Shown here: piece after piece, positions 11,601 through 23,960 of the stretch | How the letters are laid out: every line of letters begins with the position of its first letter | Position numbering within the stretch: position 1 is the first letter of the stretch | Assembly: GCA_964020085.1 (NCBI GenBank) | Contig: OZ026601.1 | Span: 8,632,835-8,696,834 of the forward strand | Length of the DNA stretch: 64,000 nt | Direction: 5' to 3' | Source of the DNA: Micromussa lordhowensis | Lineage: Eukaryota; Cnidaria; Anthozoa; Scleractinia; Lobophylliidae | Position numbers and translations under genes: made by a program | The notes under the pieces: generated by a model | The model's database searches: none | The model's input: only the letters and a program-made list of their open reading frames with translations | Told to the model about the DNA's origin: nothing

Positions 11601-13160
11601 TCGAGTATCGACGTTCCCAAGGGAAAATCTAAGTATGGACTGAAATGTTCGTGGAAGGACAGTCTTAGTCACAGCTTCTAACGAGTAACATTGTAGGCAC
11701 CACTTAATGATGAAGTGTAACGGTATCAGTACCATAAAATAATGTTCGTGATACAGAAAGAGGAAGTTAAGTTAAGACACCTGATATTGCACTCAAAGAT
11801 GTCGGGATAAACCCCTATTGTGCCCGAGAGGGCACGAACAAAAGCCGCACGGAAAACATGTATGCAAGTTTGGTTTACAAACAGACAGATTAAAAGACGT
11901 TGAATAGCTAGCTAGTCAAATTGACAAGAAGAAGAATTCGAACGAATTAATAACTTGAGTTTTAAAAGTGACTGTCGTTCATAAATTGCATATTCCTATG
12001 TTTCACAGTCTGACCCCTGTTCAAAATATAACAAGTAATTCTCGATCATTCACAACCAATGAAACATTGTAATAATTACAAAGTACGTCATGTAAAACAT
12101 ACGAAAGCAGGCACAACTAGTTGCAATTGTTTAGACGTATTTTAGAGGATGACAAATCGGTTGTTGCAAACATAAAATATTGGCTCGGCTCAATGCACTT
12201 TTGATATGTGATGCTAATAGTGATGACATATGATCGTCATTTGTTACTATCTTCATTGTTTTGAAGTTACTGCTATGGTTACTGTATCAAATCGTTTGAC
12301 ATTGGCGTTATCGAGTGAGCGTGTAACTGAATGATAAAATCAGTCGCAGTTCATTGCCTGGCTAAACTCACGCGAATATGACACAGAACTAATTACCGAT
12401 TAAGTACAGCAGTCAACAGAAGAAAGAACATCACGATCCGTGTGATGGAAATACCAATGCAGGGCTGATAAAATTATAAGTTAATTCCAATTCGCAAAAG
12501 TAGTTTTATTACGCGGGATGACGTAGTCAGCCAGCGTCTTAAATTCGGGAGCGCATTCCTTTGGATTTCTTGGGAGTCAAAAAATGCCTTGTTTTTTAAA
12601 CTTTCCCTTATCCCGAGCCCGTCCCGAAAAAATTGTGTGATTTTTATTGGCTGCAACTACGAATCACGTGCAAGTCAGGTTGGATTGCACCATACTCAAG
12701 CAACCAGGAAAAAGTTATTTTCGTCAGCAAATAAAGCCAGGCAACTGCGTAGAGTGATTGTTGTTTGACATTCACATCGGATAATTGGTTTGTTATTTTG
12801 ATTCGTTTCGAAATTGTGTGGTTAAACGTGAATAGCTGCACAGAGTGTGGTTTTTGAAACTGTCGAACCAACGAGCTCATAAGCGAGTTCACAGTCGTCG
12901 AACCAACAGGTTCACCATATCTAATCGAACCAACGAGTTCATTGATAATTCAAGCTGTGAGTAGCCACTTGTAGACTTGTTGAACGAGTACACTTGTTGT
13001 AAAAAACTATTCAATACGAAATAAATATTGAAGCAATTTTAACACACTGCAACTGAGAGTGCAGATATCGAAAAGTTGAGTCAAAGTACTCGAGTGTTTA
13101 AACGTTTAAGTACACACTCTGTTGAAGCTATCACTGTTGAATCGCACAATATTCTACTGC
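8640..13160. other. Gene-free AT-rich intergenic region
   Basis: No exon with recognisable domains and good splice sites was found on either strand. The region separates the CARD gene from the divergent death-domain gene. Around 12845-12945 a short motif (TCGAACCAACGAGTTCA and variants) repeats three times. Long non-coding transcripts or 5' UTR exons of the 18-28 kb gene cannot be excluded. Confidence 0.4.
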
Positions 13161-13466
13161 TTTGTCGATCCTCACCATGTTGCTTTTACTGTCTATGATA
13201 TCCATTTTGACATTACATAACCGGAGTATTGATTTCGCTAATGTTAAAATTTCTAATCGATGCGCGTACGATTTCCAGTGTTTTCCTATTCACATTGAGA
13301 GATACAGGGGAAAGTATTTGTTGAGAAGAATACCTCATGCTTCACATGGAAGCTTTAATCCTTACGTCATTACTAACAAAGAACCGCATATTATAAATGG
13401 CAACATGTTCAGATAAGACCAGAGCTATCACAGTCACAACAGACAACTAAAGATCGAAGACATTTC

Positions 13467-13859
13467 ATGAACTATTGTTTTACTCATGCAGGAAAGTTCT
13501 CATGCGCAGTAGACTGTTTTCTTGAACTTACATTTGCCGTTTTTAAAGACTCTTTAAACTGTGTTGAGCGTAATGAGTTTTTTCAAAATTATCAGAGGCT
13601 TGTTTTCAATATTAGATGTCACGAACGGGGAGGAACGCGTGACAAGCCTAAGAGCGTCTGCGTGGGAGGCCAGGTATACAGTAGTTACAAAGAGTTGCAC
13701 CATATTTTTCCCTCGTATCAACGTCAATCTTTCTCAACAGGACAAATACCCGCCGAGCAAAGGCTACATTTTCACACTGTGAGCTACCTTACGAAAAGTA
13801 GCCTCTCCCAACAACCCTCAATGCCTGCAATTCGTCACGCAATTCCTAAGCAAAATTAA
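13467..13859 (+). pseudogene. Fragment resembling a cnidarian repetitive protein (SCAVDCFLEL motif)
   Basis: A 130-residue frame whose first half contains GKFSCAVDCFLELTFAVFKDS, a pattern I associate with multicopy, probably transposon-linked cnidarian proteins with a Cys-containing, protease-like motif. The second half has no likeness to anything recognised, and an overlapping frame at 13561 suggests frameshifts. The function is unknown, and the memory of the family is not a match that has been checked. Confidence 0.3.
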
Positions 13860-14826
13860 TCGTAAATTTAATTAATGGTAAGTTAGTCTCATGAACGGTC
13901 CGGACACACACACCACGCTCATTTCTCCCGGAAAGGGTCATTTACCACAATAATATTCTCTCTGCAACCGTAACTATTATTAAAGGTGTTGACGCTCACT
14001 TCATTCTCATCATGTCTTCTTGGCTTTTATATCATTCACAGTTGGAGTACTTAACATCTCCGTCTCTCCTGCACACATTTGTTGTTGATACACTACTCAA
14101 CCTTCCAACGCCATTCAACATAATTCTTACTAAACCAATACATCCCGCGTAAACGCCTTAAGGCGTCTTCTTGTTAATATAGGGGAACTGTTTTCAGAGA
14201 CTACAGGCACAAAGTTTTACTCCTATTAACAATGACTGAGGAAAACTGGGACCTACTTCAGTTTCATGCCAACAAAATAAACTAGCCGGTGAAATAAATG
14301 ATCACTAAATGGCCCAGTTTGCCACAAGTCTAGCACCGGTAGTTCACTGGTTAGCTAGAGGTAGGTCAATTGTTCGACTCCCATCAGGGATTCATTTCTT
14401 TCTCAGTGTGTCTTACTGCAGAGGCGATACACTGTGTGGACGCTTAGATAAGGGTGCTAGTAGAATCTCAGTTATCAGTTATGTACAAGTAAATTTGGCG
14501 ATTTCGATCTCAGCTACCAACTAAATTTTCAGCCCAGTTCTCAGCTATCGATAAGTGCTGCAGATCTCAGAAATCCTGTAGTTAAAAAAATGCGCCATTC
14601 TTCAGCTCAGTGACAGTTAATTTGGACCAATTCTCAGGAATTAGTTCGACTCCATCCAGACCTTCTGAACACAGTACTTTATACATACTAGTTATGCAAC
14701 GCTTTCGAGTGGTATAACATGGAATATTATTCATTCAAAACATTTCCCCGTTTCTGATTGATTAAAACCACACGCATAATTTACCATAACCGGCTGCTGT
14801 TCACCAAATTTGGAAAGAATCTTCGC

Positions 14827-14831
<5 letters not shown>

Positions 14832-14859
<28 letters not shown>

Positions 14860-14990
14860 GCTTCAGATTATTGAACCGATGACGTCACAATGTCGTCAAA
14901 AGTGCAGCCCGCTGCAGATTATTGAACCGATGACGTCAAAATGACGCCAAAAGTGCAGCCCGCTGCAGATTATTGAACCGTTGACCGAGA
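14832..14990. repeat. Short tandem repeat containing CRE octamers
   Basis: About 2.5 imperfect copies of a roughly 60-bp unit with the core ATTGAACCGATGACGTCA and the phrase AAAGTGCAGCCCGCT. TGACGTCA, the consensus CRE/ATF octamer, occurs in each full unit. Confidence 0.7.
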
Positions 14991-15091
14991 AAACCTGGGG
15001 ACGATATTATCAGTGTTATTTTTAGGGAGCGAAAAACCAAAGAGCGAAATGGCGAAACTCCTTTATGAACGGGGAAATATTTTGAATGAAT

Positions 15092-15100
<9 letters not shown>

Positions 15101-15128
<28 letters not shown>

Positions 15129-15245
15129 GAAGAATTCAGCAGATCTCGGAGGGTGTTATCCACCTCGGTCTTCATCCTCTGTGGATAACACCCTCCTTGT
15201 TCTGCAGAATTCTTCATATCCTACGAAAGCCGAATTCAATAATTC
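15101..15245. repeat. Near-perfect 145-bp palindrome (foldback MITE)
   Basis: ATTATTGAATTCGGCTTTCG at the left end is matched by CGAAAGCCGAATTCAATAAT at the right. The arms meet in a GGGTGTTATCCAC ... GTGGATAACACCC stem. Confidence 0.85.
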
Positions 15246-15639
15246 CTAAATACCCCACGAGCTACTTGTATTTTCTCGGAATACACACGAGCCTTTAGGC
15301 AAGTGTGTATACCAAGAAAATATACGTGACAAGTGCCATTTTCCATGGTATACCACGAGGAAGCGTTTTATAACCATTTTATACCATGTCATAGAAACTA
15401 CAGTAGCCAACCGCATTCAACGCGACATATACGCGCGGCACGCGATGGGAATGTTGAGTGTAGTACCGTCGAATATACAACGGCTTTTCTGTAATCTGAT
15501 TGGCATGGCTTAAAAATGCTGTATATGACTAGAGATTAATTACTTAAAATGGCAGAAGTGCCTGTAGTAGATGAAGGATGTGAAGCCAAATAGAATATCT
15601 AGCAAGGCTCTTATCATTTGATTTTGGACTCAGGGGCCT

Positions 15640-15830
15640 CATGAACGTCAATTGACGTCGATCATGGTTAGTTCGAAAGACTCCGGATTGAGCGGTCTTG
15701 GTTCGAGCCCTGGCCGGGGACATTGTGTTGTGGTTTTGGACTAGAAACTTTACTCTTATAGTGGCTGTCACCAACCGGCGAACTTAATCCTAGGGGTAAC
15801 CCTGCGATTGGCTTAGCGTCACAAATCATC
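15640..15830 (+). repeat. tRNA-related SINE copy
   Basis: Contains a B-box-like GGTTCGAGCCCTGGCC followed by GGGGACATTGTGTTG. It continues into a body (AACTTAATCCTAGGGGTAACC) that matches the 16150-16330 copy. These are internal Pol III promoter features typical of SINEs. Confidence 0.5.
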
Positions 15831-16149
15831 GAAAGCTTTGCATTCCACCTAGAACCTAGCACCTGCTGTGACTCTGCTCATATAAACGGCCTGTTAGCCC
15901 TTCCCTCCCCCCAGCGTCAAACCGTCATGTCTTTGATCATGTTGATCGGTCAGGCGTTCTTCAGTTGTGTATATGTAAATGGAAAATAGTTTTCTCGATT
16001 TTTTATGTCATGCATGGAAAAGTTTTCAAAGAACATTTGTGTATGACTGCACTTATGTGTAGACAAACTTTACGGAAATCGTAATTAACGGTTGAAAAAG
16101 CTTTCTGTTCGTGAAATTTGACTCATAGAAATTGCTATTTAATTGCTGT

Positions 16150-16340
16150 CTGGGACGCGATCCAATTCCATCAAGATATAGGCGAGCGGTCCGGGTTCGA
16201 GCTCTGGCCAGGGACATTGAGTTGCATGTGTTCATGAGCAAGGCACTTTCTCTCACAGCGCCTCTTCCACCCGGTTGTATAAATGGTAACCGGTAAACTT
16301 GATGCTGGGGGTAACCTTGCGAAGGACTACCATCCCAACC
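16150..16340 (+). repeat. Second copy of the tRNA-related SINE
   Basis: Shares with the 15.6-kb copy the phrases GGTTCGAGCTCTGGCCAGGG, ACATTGAGTTG and AACTTGATGCTGGGGGTAAC, in the same order and orientation. Confidence 0.5.
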
Positions 16341-16399
16341 AGGGGGAGTAGAAATACGTCTAGTCGCTTCATGCTACGCAAACCGGCCTGATTGGCCAC

Positions 16400-18000
16400 T
16401 TGGCTCGTATGCAGACTTTACCCTTTACCATTTTTTTCACTATTCCTAGCCGCTTTAACACGAAATAACATGTTTACAGAGAGACGTTTTGACGTTGTCG
16501 CTTGTCCAGATAAAAGATTGGTACCAAGATGGCAACAAGATGGGAGTTAAAGATTTGATCCCGCTTAAAGCCGCTTTTAGGTTATAGACACTTTCAATCC
16601 TAGCCTGATGCCCGAGCACTGGAGCCTGGGCACCAGCACAAAATAGTAATGTGCTCAGTAACTGTGTACTCCAAAGACCCAAGTACCATTTTGTTCCCGA
16701 GTAGACGGTCCAGACCTTGAACCCGAGCACGGGCACTGTGCCCAAATTCTGGCCTGAGTACTTAGAAAAAAAAGGTGTGTTCATATTACCACCCAGCGAG
16801 AATCGTACTCTGGCACCGTGCTTGGGCACCAAGTGTAAACGTAGCCTTATTTTGTCAAAAGATTCCAAGTATTCGCCTTAGGCAATTCGTTTTGAGAACT
16901 TTGTGGCAAGCGCTCTTGGTGACCTTCCAGATTCATTACACCAAGCTCACAACATTGCTTTTGAATAAACGAGTCTTAGTTCTCCGAATCGTTACCTGTT
17001 TTACCTTGTGAGATATTTCATATTTTCTTGTGTTAGATAAAAATGATTGTCCATTTTTGCTTTTTGCCCTTAAGGTGAAATGGTACCCTAAAAGGGTCCA
17101 AAAAGCTTGTTTAAATGTGGTGAAAAAAGATCAATTGTGTGCGATTGACTCGTGAAGAGAAGGTTTGACTGTCAAACAGGCATATCGTGTAAGTTTATGT
17201 TTTGTTCTGTGCAATGAACCTAAGTTTTGACACTTAATTCTTGTTTTCAGTGCCTTTAACAGGCTTTATTTGGAAATAACCTTATTTTACACCACACTCA
17301 GTGGACAAGTCCTCTCATGTCACGTGACAGGCGTTAAAATGTTGCGATTTTTTGGTTTATGTCATTACGACACTATTGGTCTTTGATTAGCCCAAGTTTC
17401 AGAAAGTCTACTTAAATACTTTGCAAAGTAGAAATGTTGGCGTGACGTCAGTCGGTGCAAAAGTAGACATTTGAGAAAAATGCACTTTAAGTTTCTTACA
17501 CGAAGGATGAAGCATTTAACAAGCTACAAATAGTGGGTGGGGGTGCAGATTGGATCTCGATTGGATCTCGGGGGACGGGGTGCACTGGTTGTTGTATTTT
17601 GTAAAAAGTAACTGCAGTTGTAGGAAATATTCGTTTTTATAAGGGAAATGAATGAGTCAGTGATGGCAATTCGAGGCAAAGCTTTTTACAAGTAATTATA
17701 CCAATCAAGTTATACATGTCGTTAGAGCTTTTTTCTACATAGTTTCGCTCATATATGTCAAAACTAATCTATATTTTTGGTCACGTTCTTATAGTAAACA
17801 GCCGTTGCTATGGCCGTTGCCACGAAAACAATTTACACCACTGTGTACTTTCCTTAAATTCCACACTCATCTAGAGGAAAATTCGGCAAGATTATTTCAA
17901 TATGTTTTTGATCAGTGTTCAAGGGTCTTAAATCTTGTATTTTCAAGAAATTGAATTGCTCATGAACATCGCCATATTAAGGGTACCATTCCACCTTAAC
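16400..18000. other. Gene-free stretch upstream of gene B
   Basis: No supported exon. Open frames at 16455-16868 and 16775-17011 lack motifs. A 5' exon of the downstream gene is expected somewhere upstream because the exon at 18188 has a strong acceptor, but I could not locate it. Confidence 0.4.
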
Positions 18001-18663
18001 GTCATTCTTAGCTCTCTATTGCAAACCACGTGATCTCTTGCAACCAATAAGAGAGATAGATAATAAGTGAAAAAATATCAGCAACTAATTGTAGATAAAC
18101 AAAAACTAACAAAAAACCCAAACAGCTTCCGTTATTACGAATGAGTGTACATAGAAAATATTAAAACTCTTTTTTCTATCTCTGCAGGAATGGAAGAAGT
18201 AGAGAACGGCTCTCGAATACACAGTGCCAGAATGCAACGGATAGAACAAAGACTGGAAAGTCTTGAAGAAAAAATCAAAGGCCTGCCTGAATCACTAACG
18301 GGAAAGGATGGCAGCAAAGGTATGGAGACGACAGTTAAGGAAATACTAGAGACCACAGAAGAGCTGAAAGAGTCAATTCAAAACAGCGTGAAAGAGGAGA
18401 TGAAGAGTGATCAAATAAACGACCGTGAAAAGATGCAAGAAGAGCGCAAACAATCATTGGAAAAATCGTTAGACTGCAATAACAATACCGCATTGACAAA
18501 AACCGCTAGTTGTGAGAACGAGTTGGCTGCGGACAGAATACCGAATGCCCTCGAGCCCGACGATTCTCCGATAAGTGTGGACAGACAGGGAGACGTGAGA
18601 TTCATTGACAGAGCGACATCACCTGTAAAATTAATGCACTCAAAGTTTGAAGGTAAGTTTCCC
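18001..18663 (+). repeat. Segmental duplication, copy 1 (intron end plus coiled-coil exon)
   Basis: TCATTCTTAGCTCTCTATTG near 18003, CACGTGATCTCTTGCA and TTATTACGAATGA recur at 22371-22480. The following exons share the tail from RKQSLEKS to the FEG donor. Likeness stops a few bases after GGTAAGTTT. The first half of the exon is diverged while the second half is nearly identical. Confidence 0.75.
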
Positions 18664-21600
18664 GTAAGTTGATCCACTTTTAACCATCAATTGCATCTAT
18701 CTTAAAAACTAAGCAGGTGACCCCATATTATTTTTCTAAAAATCCACAAGAGAATAAACAGGGAAAATTATAAAAAAAGTTCCGTGGAGTAGATTTTGCT
18801 TAAATTAAAAAAAAAATGAAATTTCCAAGTTGGAGGAATTCCACTCCAATTTGCCACATGCATTCCTCTTTTGCTGTTGTATATTTGTTTGCATTAAAAA
18901 AGTAGGGTCACGCAAACATTCAGTTTGTCATCGGACAGTTCAATAAGCCAATCACATTTAAAGTTGTTGTTTAAATCAACAATCTCAATTTCAGAGCGAC
19001 ATGAAACAATTTACGCCTCCTTTGTCAGTATTTTAATGCAAATTTTATTCTTTCTTTCTTAACTTGGCTATTGTTCTTTCCTCGGAAATTATAATTTTTA
19101 TGATTAACTGGTAATAGGACCTCGTGTCGTCCAATTCGGTCGTAATCATACTTGTGATAAACAAATCAGACTCCCGCTGCTCGGTCGTCCGATTTTGTCT
19201 TGCGTACAGCCGGATTGGACTCCACTCAGGCCCCGTTTACACGGGTCCGGACGAATTTTTGCACGGACAAAAACTTGCACGGTTCCACCTTGCGTTTACA
19301 CGGGACCGGCGGAACTGGACAAATTTTTGAACGACTAAGTGTGCAAGTTTGGGACCTGAAAAAAGCAGGTCAACTTTTTGACCGGCACAGTTCCATTTTT
19401 CGCACGGACTCGTGTAAACAGTCGAACCGTGCAAATTTTTGCTCAGATAGCGCGGTTCAGGCCTGGAATCTAGTTAGGTTTTGCCTGGCTGCGTAGCAAA
19501 ACTGAAACATTTTTGTCGTCATCAGGGTACTTTTCCAAAAACATTTTGGTGACGTCTTCGTACTTGCTTCTGACCGATTCCCAATCAACGCCTTCCCCCG
19601 CTTTTCCTGCTTTGTAGTCTATAACTACATGTAGCAATAAATTAATTTCTTCATCAGACCACATAAAGTTTTTGTCTGCCGCTGCCGCCATGTTTGATTT
19701 GCCGCGTACTGCAAGGGCTGCAACATGATTGGTTTAAAGCATTAGCGATAACCAATCAAAACAGAGCCGTAAAAAAGCCTTTCAAATGCCGCGACTGGTC
19801 TAAAATTTGCACGGATCCGTGTAAACACCACTGCAATCTGTAACAAAATTTGCACAGATCCATGTAAACAGGCGGTCCAGGAACAAAATTCGTCCGTGCA
19901 AAAATTCGTCCGGACCCGTGTAAACGGAGCCTCAGTCCCATTACCATTACTTGTACTACGCGTTATCTGGGTACGTAACTGGTATGGCTGTGATAGAACA
20001 TTTAAGAAAGGAGCGGTTTATTATAACGTACTGTGAGAAACAACGACAACAACAATTTATTTGTACTGAATTATTTCTCTTTTTAGTAAAACGAGGCTCA
20101 CCCACAGATGATGAATTAGAACAATTGGGTGACGAAATTGCAGAAAAATGGGAAAAGCTTGGCCGTCGCCTAGCTGTCGGTGAGGCAAGGCTTCGGGAAA
20201 TATCTCAAGCTAATGACCAACTGTCTGAAAAGGGATACCAAATGTTAAAGCACTGGAAACAAAACAAAGGTTCTGCTGCGACCTACCAGGCATTGTGTGA
20301 CGCATTACAACATAAACTTCTACAGCGCCAAGACTTGGTAGAGAAGTTTTGTTACAAAAAAGGTAATTATTTTCCACAATATAATATGTGGGTGTAGTGG
20401 TGTAGTGGTTTTAAATGCACTAGACTTGGGATAAAGCAGTCTAGGTTGGAACCCAGGCTGGGGAAACCGTATTGCGTTCCTAGGCAGCATAATTTACTCT
20501 CTCAAGTGGTAATAAACTAGTCTCCTTCGCAGCCGTTTTTGGGATGTCACGCAACGCTCCCCCTAAGAAACGGCCGTTTCTTTGGGGGAAGCGTTGCGTG
20601 ACAGTAATAAACAGGACTAAAACTGAAACCTTTTATGGATCGTTTTCAATGTCACGCAATAAAAAAATAAACCGAAAACCATTCAGCGCATTAAGTCAAG
20701 AAATTGTGATCTTATTGGGAATACATAAAGAAGACACTTCTCCGAGTTTTAGGTCTGTGCTCTTACCCAAACCGCAGATATTCGTCGAAATGTTTCGCAG
20801 AAATTTACAGAGCTTAGTATGGAAACGCCATGTTCGTGTACATCAACCTTTGTGTACATCTATGGTACACCAACATGGCGGTCGGAAAATAGTGTAAACA
20901 TCTGGAACTTACTTTGGCTATCTAGGCGACTGATTATCTGTACTTAACAAACAAGCATTTACATAAGAATTTTCCTAATGCTCTAACTTCTAAAAAGGTT
21001 ACAAATCATGAGATAGGTATATATCTTTCGGCAAATGCGATCGCAGCTTTGTGTCACGCACCGACATAACTCTGAAATTCAAAATGCTCTGATTTCCAAA
21101 CGAAGCACGCTATTGAGCTGTAAAATTGTAAACAGATATAAATATACGGTCTCTTATGCCCAATGAGGATAAAAACTTTGGTGGCTCTTTAGTTTCGGAT
21201 TTTAGAAAGCGATGACGTCACGTGAAAACGATTTATAGGGAACTAAAAACAATTATGGCGCAAATAGAGGATGTTACATGCCCCTGCGTGGATACGAATT
21301 TTATCTTCGAGTGTTCAACTCGATAACTCACGAGTGAGCGCAGCATATTTATGACGACTTTTTTCTATGATTTTCCGAAGATTTCCGAACACTTTCCGAC
21401 GATTGCCGAAGATTCTCCAAACGTTGTCTGAAGGCCATACAAACGTTTCCGAACATTTTCCGAAAAATTCAGAAGATAACCGAAGATATCCGAGTTACGC
21501 AAACTTTCGATTACATAACTGTCTCGAATTCTCCCAACCCTCGTCGTGTTTAGATGAGGCTATGTAAACACGGAAAAAGTGTTGTATTGCTTAAACAATA

Positions 21601-23929
21601 CTTTGCCGGTCAATAAATAACATCAAATCGAGTCAATTGTTGTAAATAGACGATGGTCTAAGCTCAATAGGATGTAAACAGTATCTAAAGCTCCTGCTCA
21701 AAGTCTTCCTTTCTGTATTTTCATGGCTGAAGAGATGCTAGGCTCTCCGGATATCCCTATCTCTTTTGTTTTATTTTAAAAGATCCCCTTACTGATCATA
21801 ATAAGTATGAAAAAAAAAACTGTATTTTCATGGCTAAAGAGATGCTAGGCTCTCCGGATATCCCTATCTCTTTTGTTTTATTTTAAAAGATCCCCTTACT
21901 GATCATAATAAGTATGAAAAAAAAAAATGGTTTGACCAATATCCCTTGTGCAATGGGCAAACTAATTTTAGAAGGGAAATTCAATACGATCGCTATAGAG
22001 GCTGATTTTCAGCAATTTCTCTAGGCGATTACGCAAATATAAAAGTGTCCCAAAACTTATGACTGAGGATTGTAGTTCATACAGCACCCTGGAACCCAAG
22101 ATCCAGTCCACAGTTTCTTGGTGCACTCCCTTATTTCAAAAGCAGTCATAATAAATACCTCGGATCGAAGTTGAATACCAGACGATACGTTTTCAGCTGC
22201 CTGTATATCAGGAATTGCAAAAGAATATGGGGCACTCAGTGCTAACACTTCTTTTAAAATGATAGAATGAATTTTAAGTAGGCATTTTCAACAATAATGA
22301 TGTTCAGTTGTGTCGGTTACGACATTAATTTCATCTGAAATAACCATTTTTTTCTTTTGCCGTTTACTTCATTCTTAGCTCTCTATTGCGACTCTCAGCA
22401 GAGAATGCCACGTGATCTCTTGCAGCTAATAAGAACAAAAAACAAAACAAGACAGCTTCTGTTATTACGAATGAATGTTTATGGAAAATAAAACTCTCTT
22501 GTTTCTTCGTCTACAGGAAAGGAAGTAGCAGAGACCGAATTAAACCGTGTTCGAATCCGTACTGCCAGAGTGCAACAGATAGTTAGCGATATGACATTTG
22601 GCTTAGAGAGAAGACTGGAAACGCTTGAAGAAAACGTCGAAAGCCTGCTTGAATCAATAAAGAAAAAGGTTGGCAACACAGCTATGGAGAAGAGAGTTCA
22701 GGAAATACTAGAGAGCACAGTTCAACAGCTGAAAGATATGAAAGAGTCATTTGAAAACAGCATGAAAGAAGTTGAAGTGGAGGAGACGGAATTGAGAAAA
22801 GAATGCGATCAAATGGACGACCGTGAAAGGATACCAGAAGAGCGCAAACAATCATTGGAAAAATCGTCAGACTGCAATAACAACACTGCATTGAACAAAA
22901 CCGCTAGTTGTGAAAAAACACCGAATGCCCTCGAGCCCGACGATTCCCCTGTTAGTCCGGGTACACAGGAAAACGTGAGATTCATTGACAGAGCGACATC
23001 ACCTGTAAAACTAATGCAGTCAAAGTTTGAAGGTAAGTTTGCCATGCTTGAATTTTCTGGGAGCTACATGTCACGCCTGCAATCAACCGAAATTTTCTCT
23101 TGATGGCGTAATAGTTAAAATAAAAACAATCGTGCCGATCATTTAGTAATTGTAGTTTTAAATAATGCGAGGAAAGAACTTTTGTTCTACTTATATTCAA
23201 ATCTCAACTCTGCCTGGGTATGTATCCAGCCGGGTATATATCCAGCCGGTCCCAAGCCCGGGTAAAAGAGGAGGGTTGGGCATGGGGCTAACAACCCCAT
23301 CCCGTAAAAAAACCTATTGTTACGGAAACCTATATTCAAATCTCGCATGGCTTTTAGATCTGCCACAGGGTTATCGTAATTTAGAAAATAACCCAAAGCA
23401 CGTACGCACGCTGCTTGGTTTAAAACCGTGTTTCTATTTAACAATTAGATTATGAGCTCGAGATTTCTATCGCGTGATAGTTGACAAGGGCGCAGCCCGA
23501 GTCAACTATCGCGCGATAGAAATCGAGAGCGAATAATCTAATTGTTTTAGTATAAATCTACTAGTCGTTCAAAACTTAATCTAAATCCTCTTCTCAACAC
23601 CTCGAAAACGCCAAGAAACGGCCGTCATTTTGTTAACAAGTGCACACTGTTACGCTACTCACTATCTATCACAGAATAGATAGTGAGTAGCGTAGCTAGC
23701 CAATCAGAGAACGGCATTCGTGATAGAACGCTAGTAGATTTATACTAAAACTCGATAGAAACTCAGAACTAGCACGAGCTGTTGACGTAATGATGGCGCG
23801 AGCAAAGAGAATTTACATTTTGATGATCGAAGTAAACAAGTTGTTTTTCTTTTGGGGTATTTTCTAAAAGAAATAGAAAACATGTTCTTCGTGTTCCTCC
23901 GTGTTCCTCCGTGTTCTCGCCTGCGGCTC

Positions 23930-23960
<31 letters not shown>

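Noticed and set aside
23165..23455. Overlapping frames on both strands around 23.2-23.45 kb
   Set aside because: No domain or splice support; repeat-rich intron of gene B.
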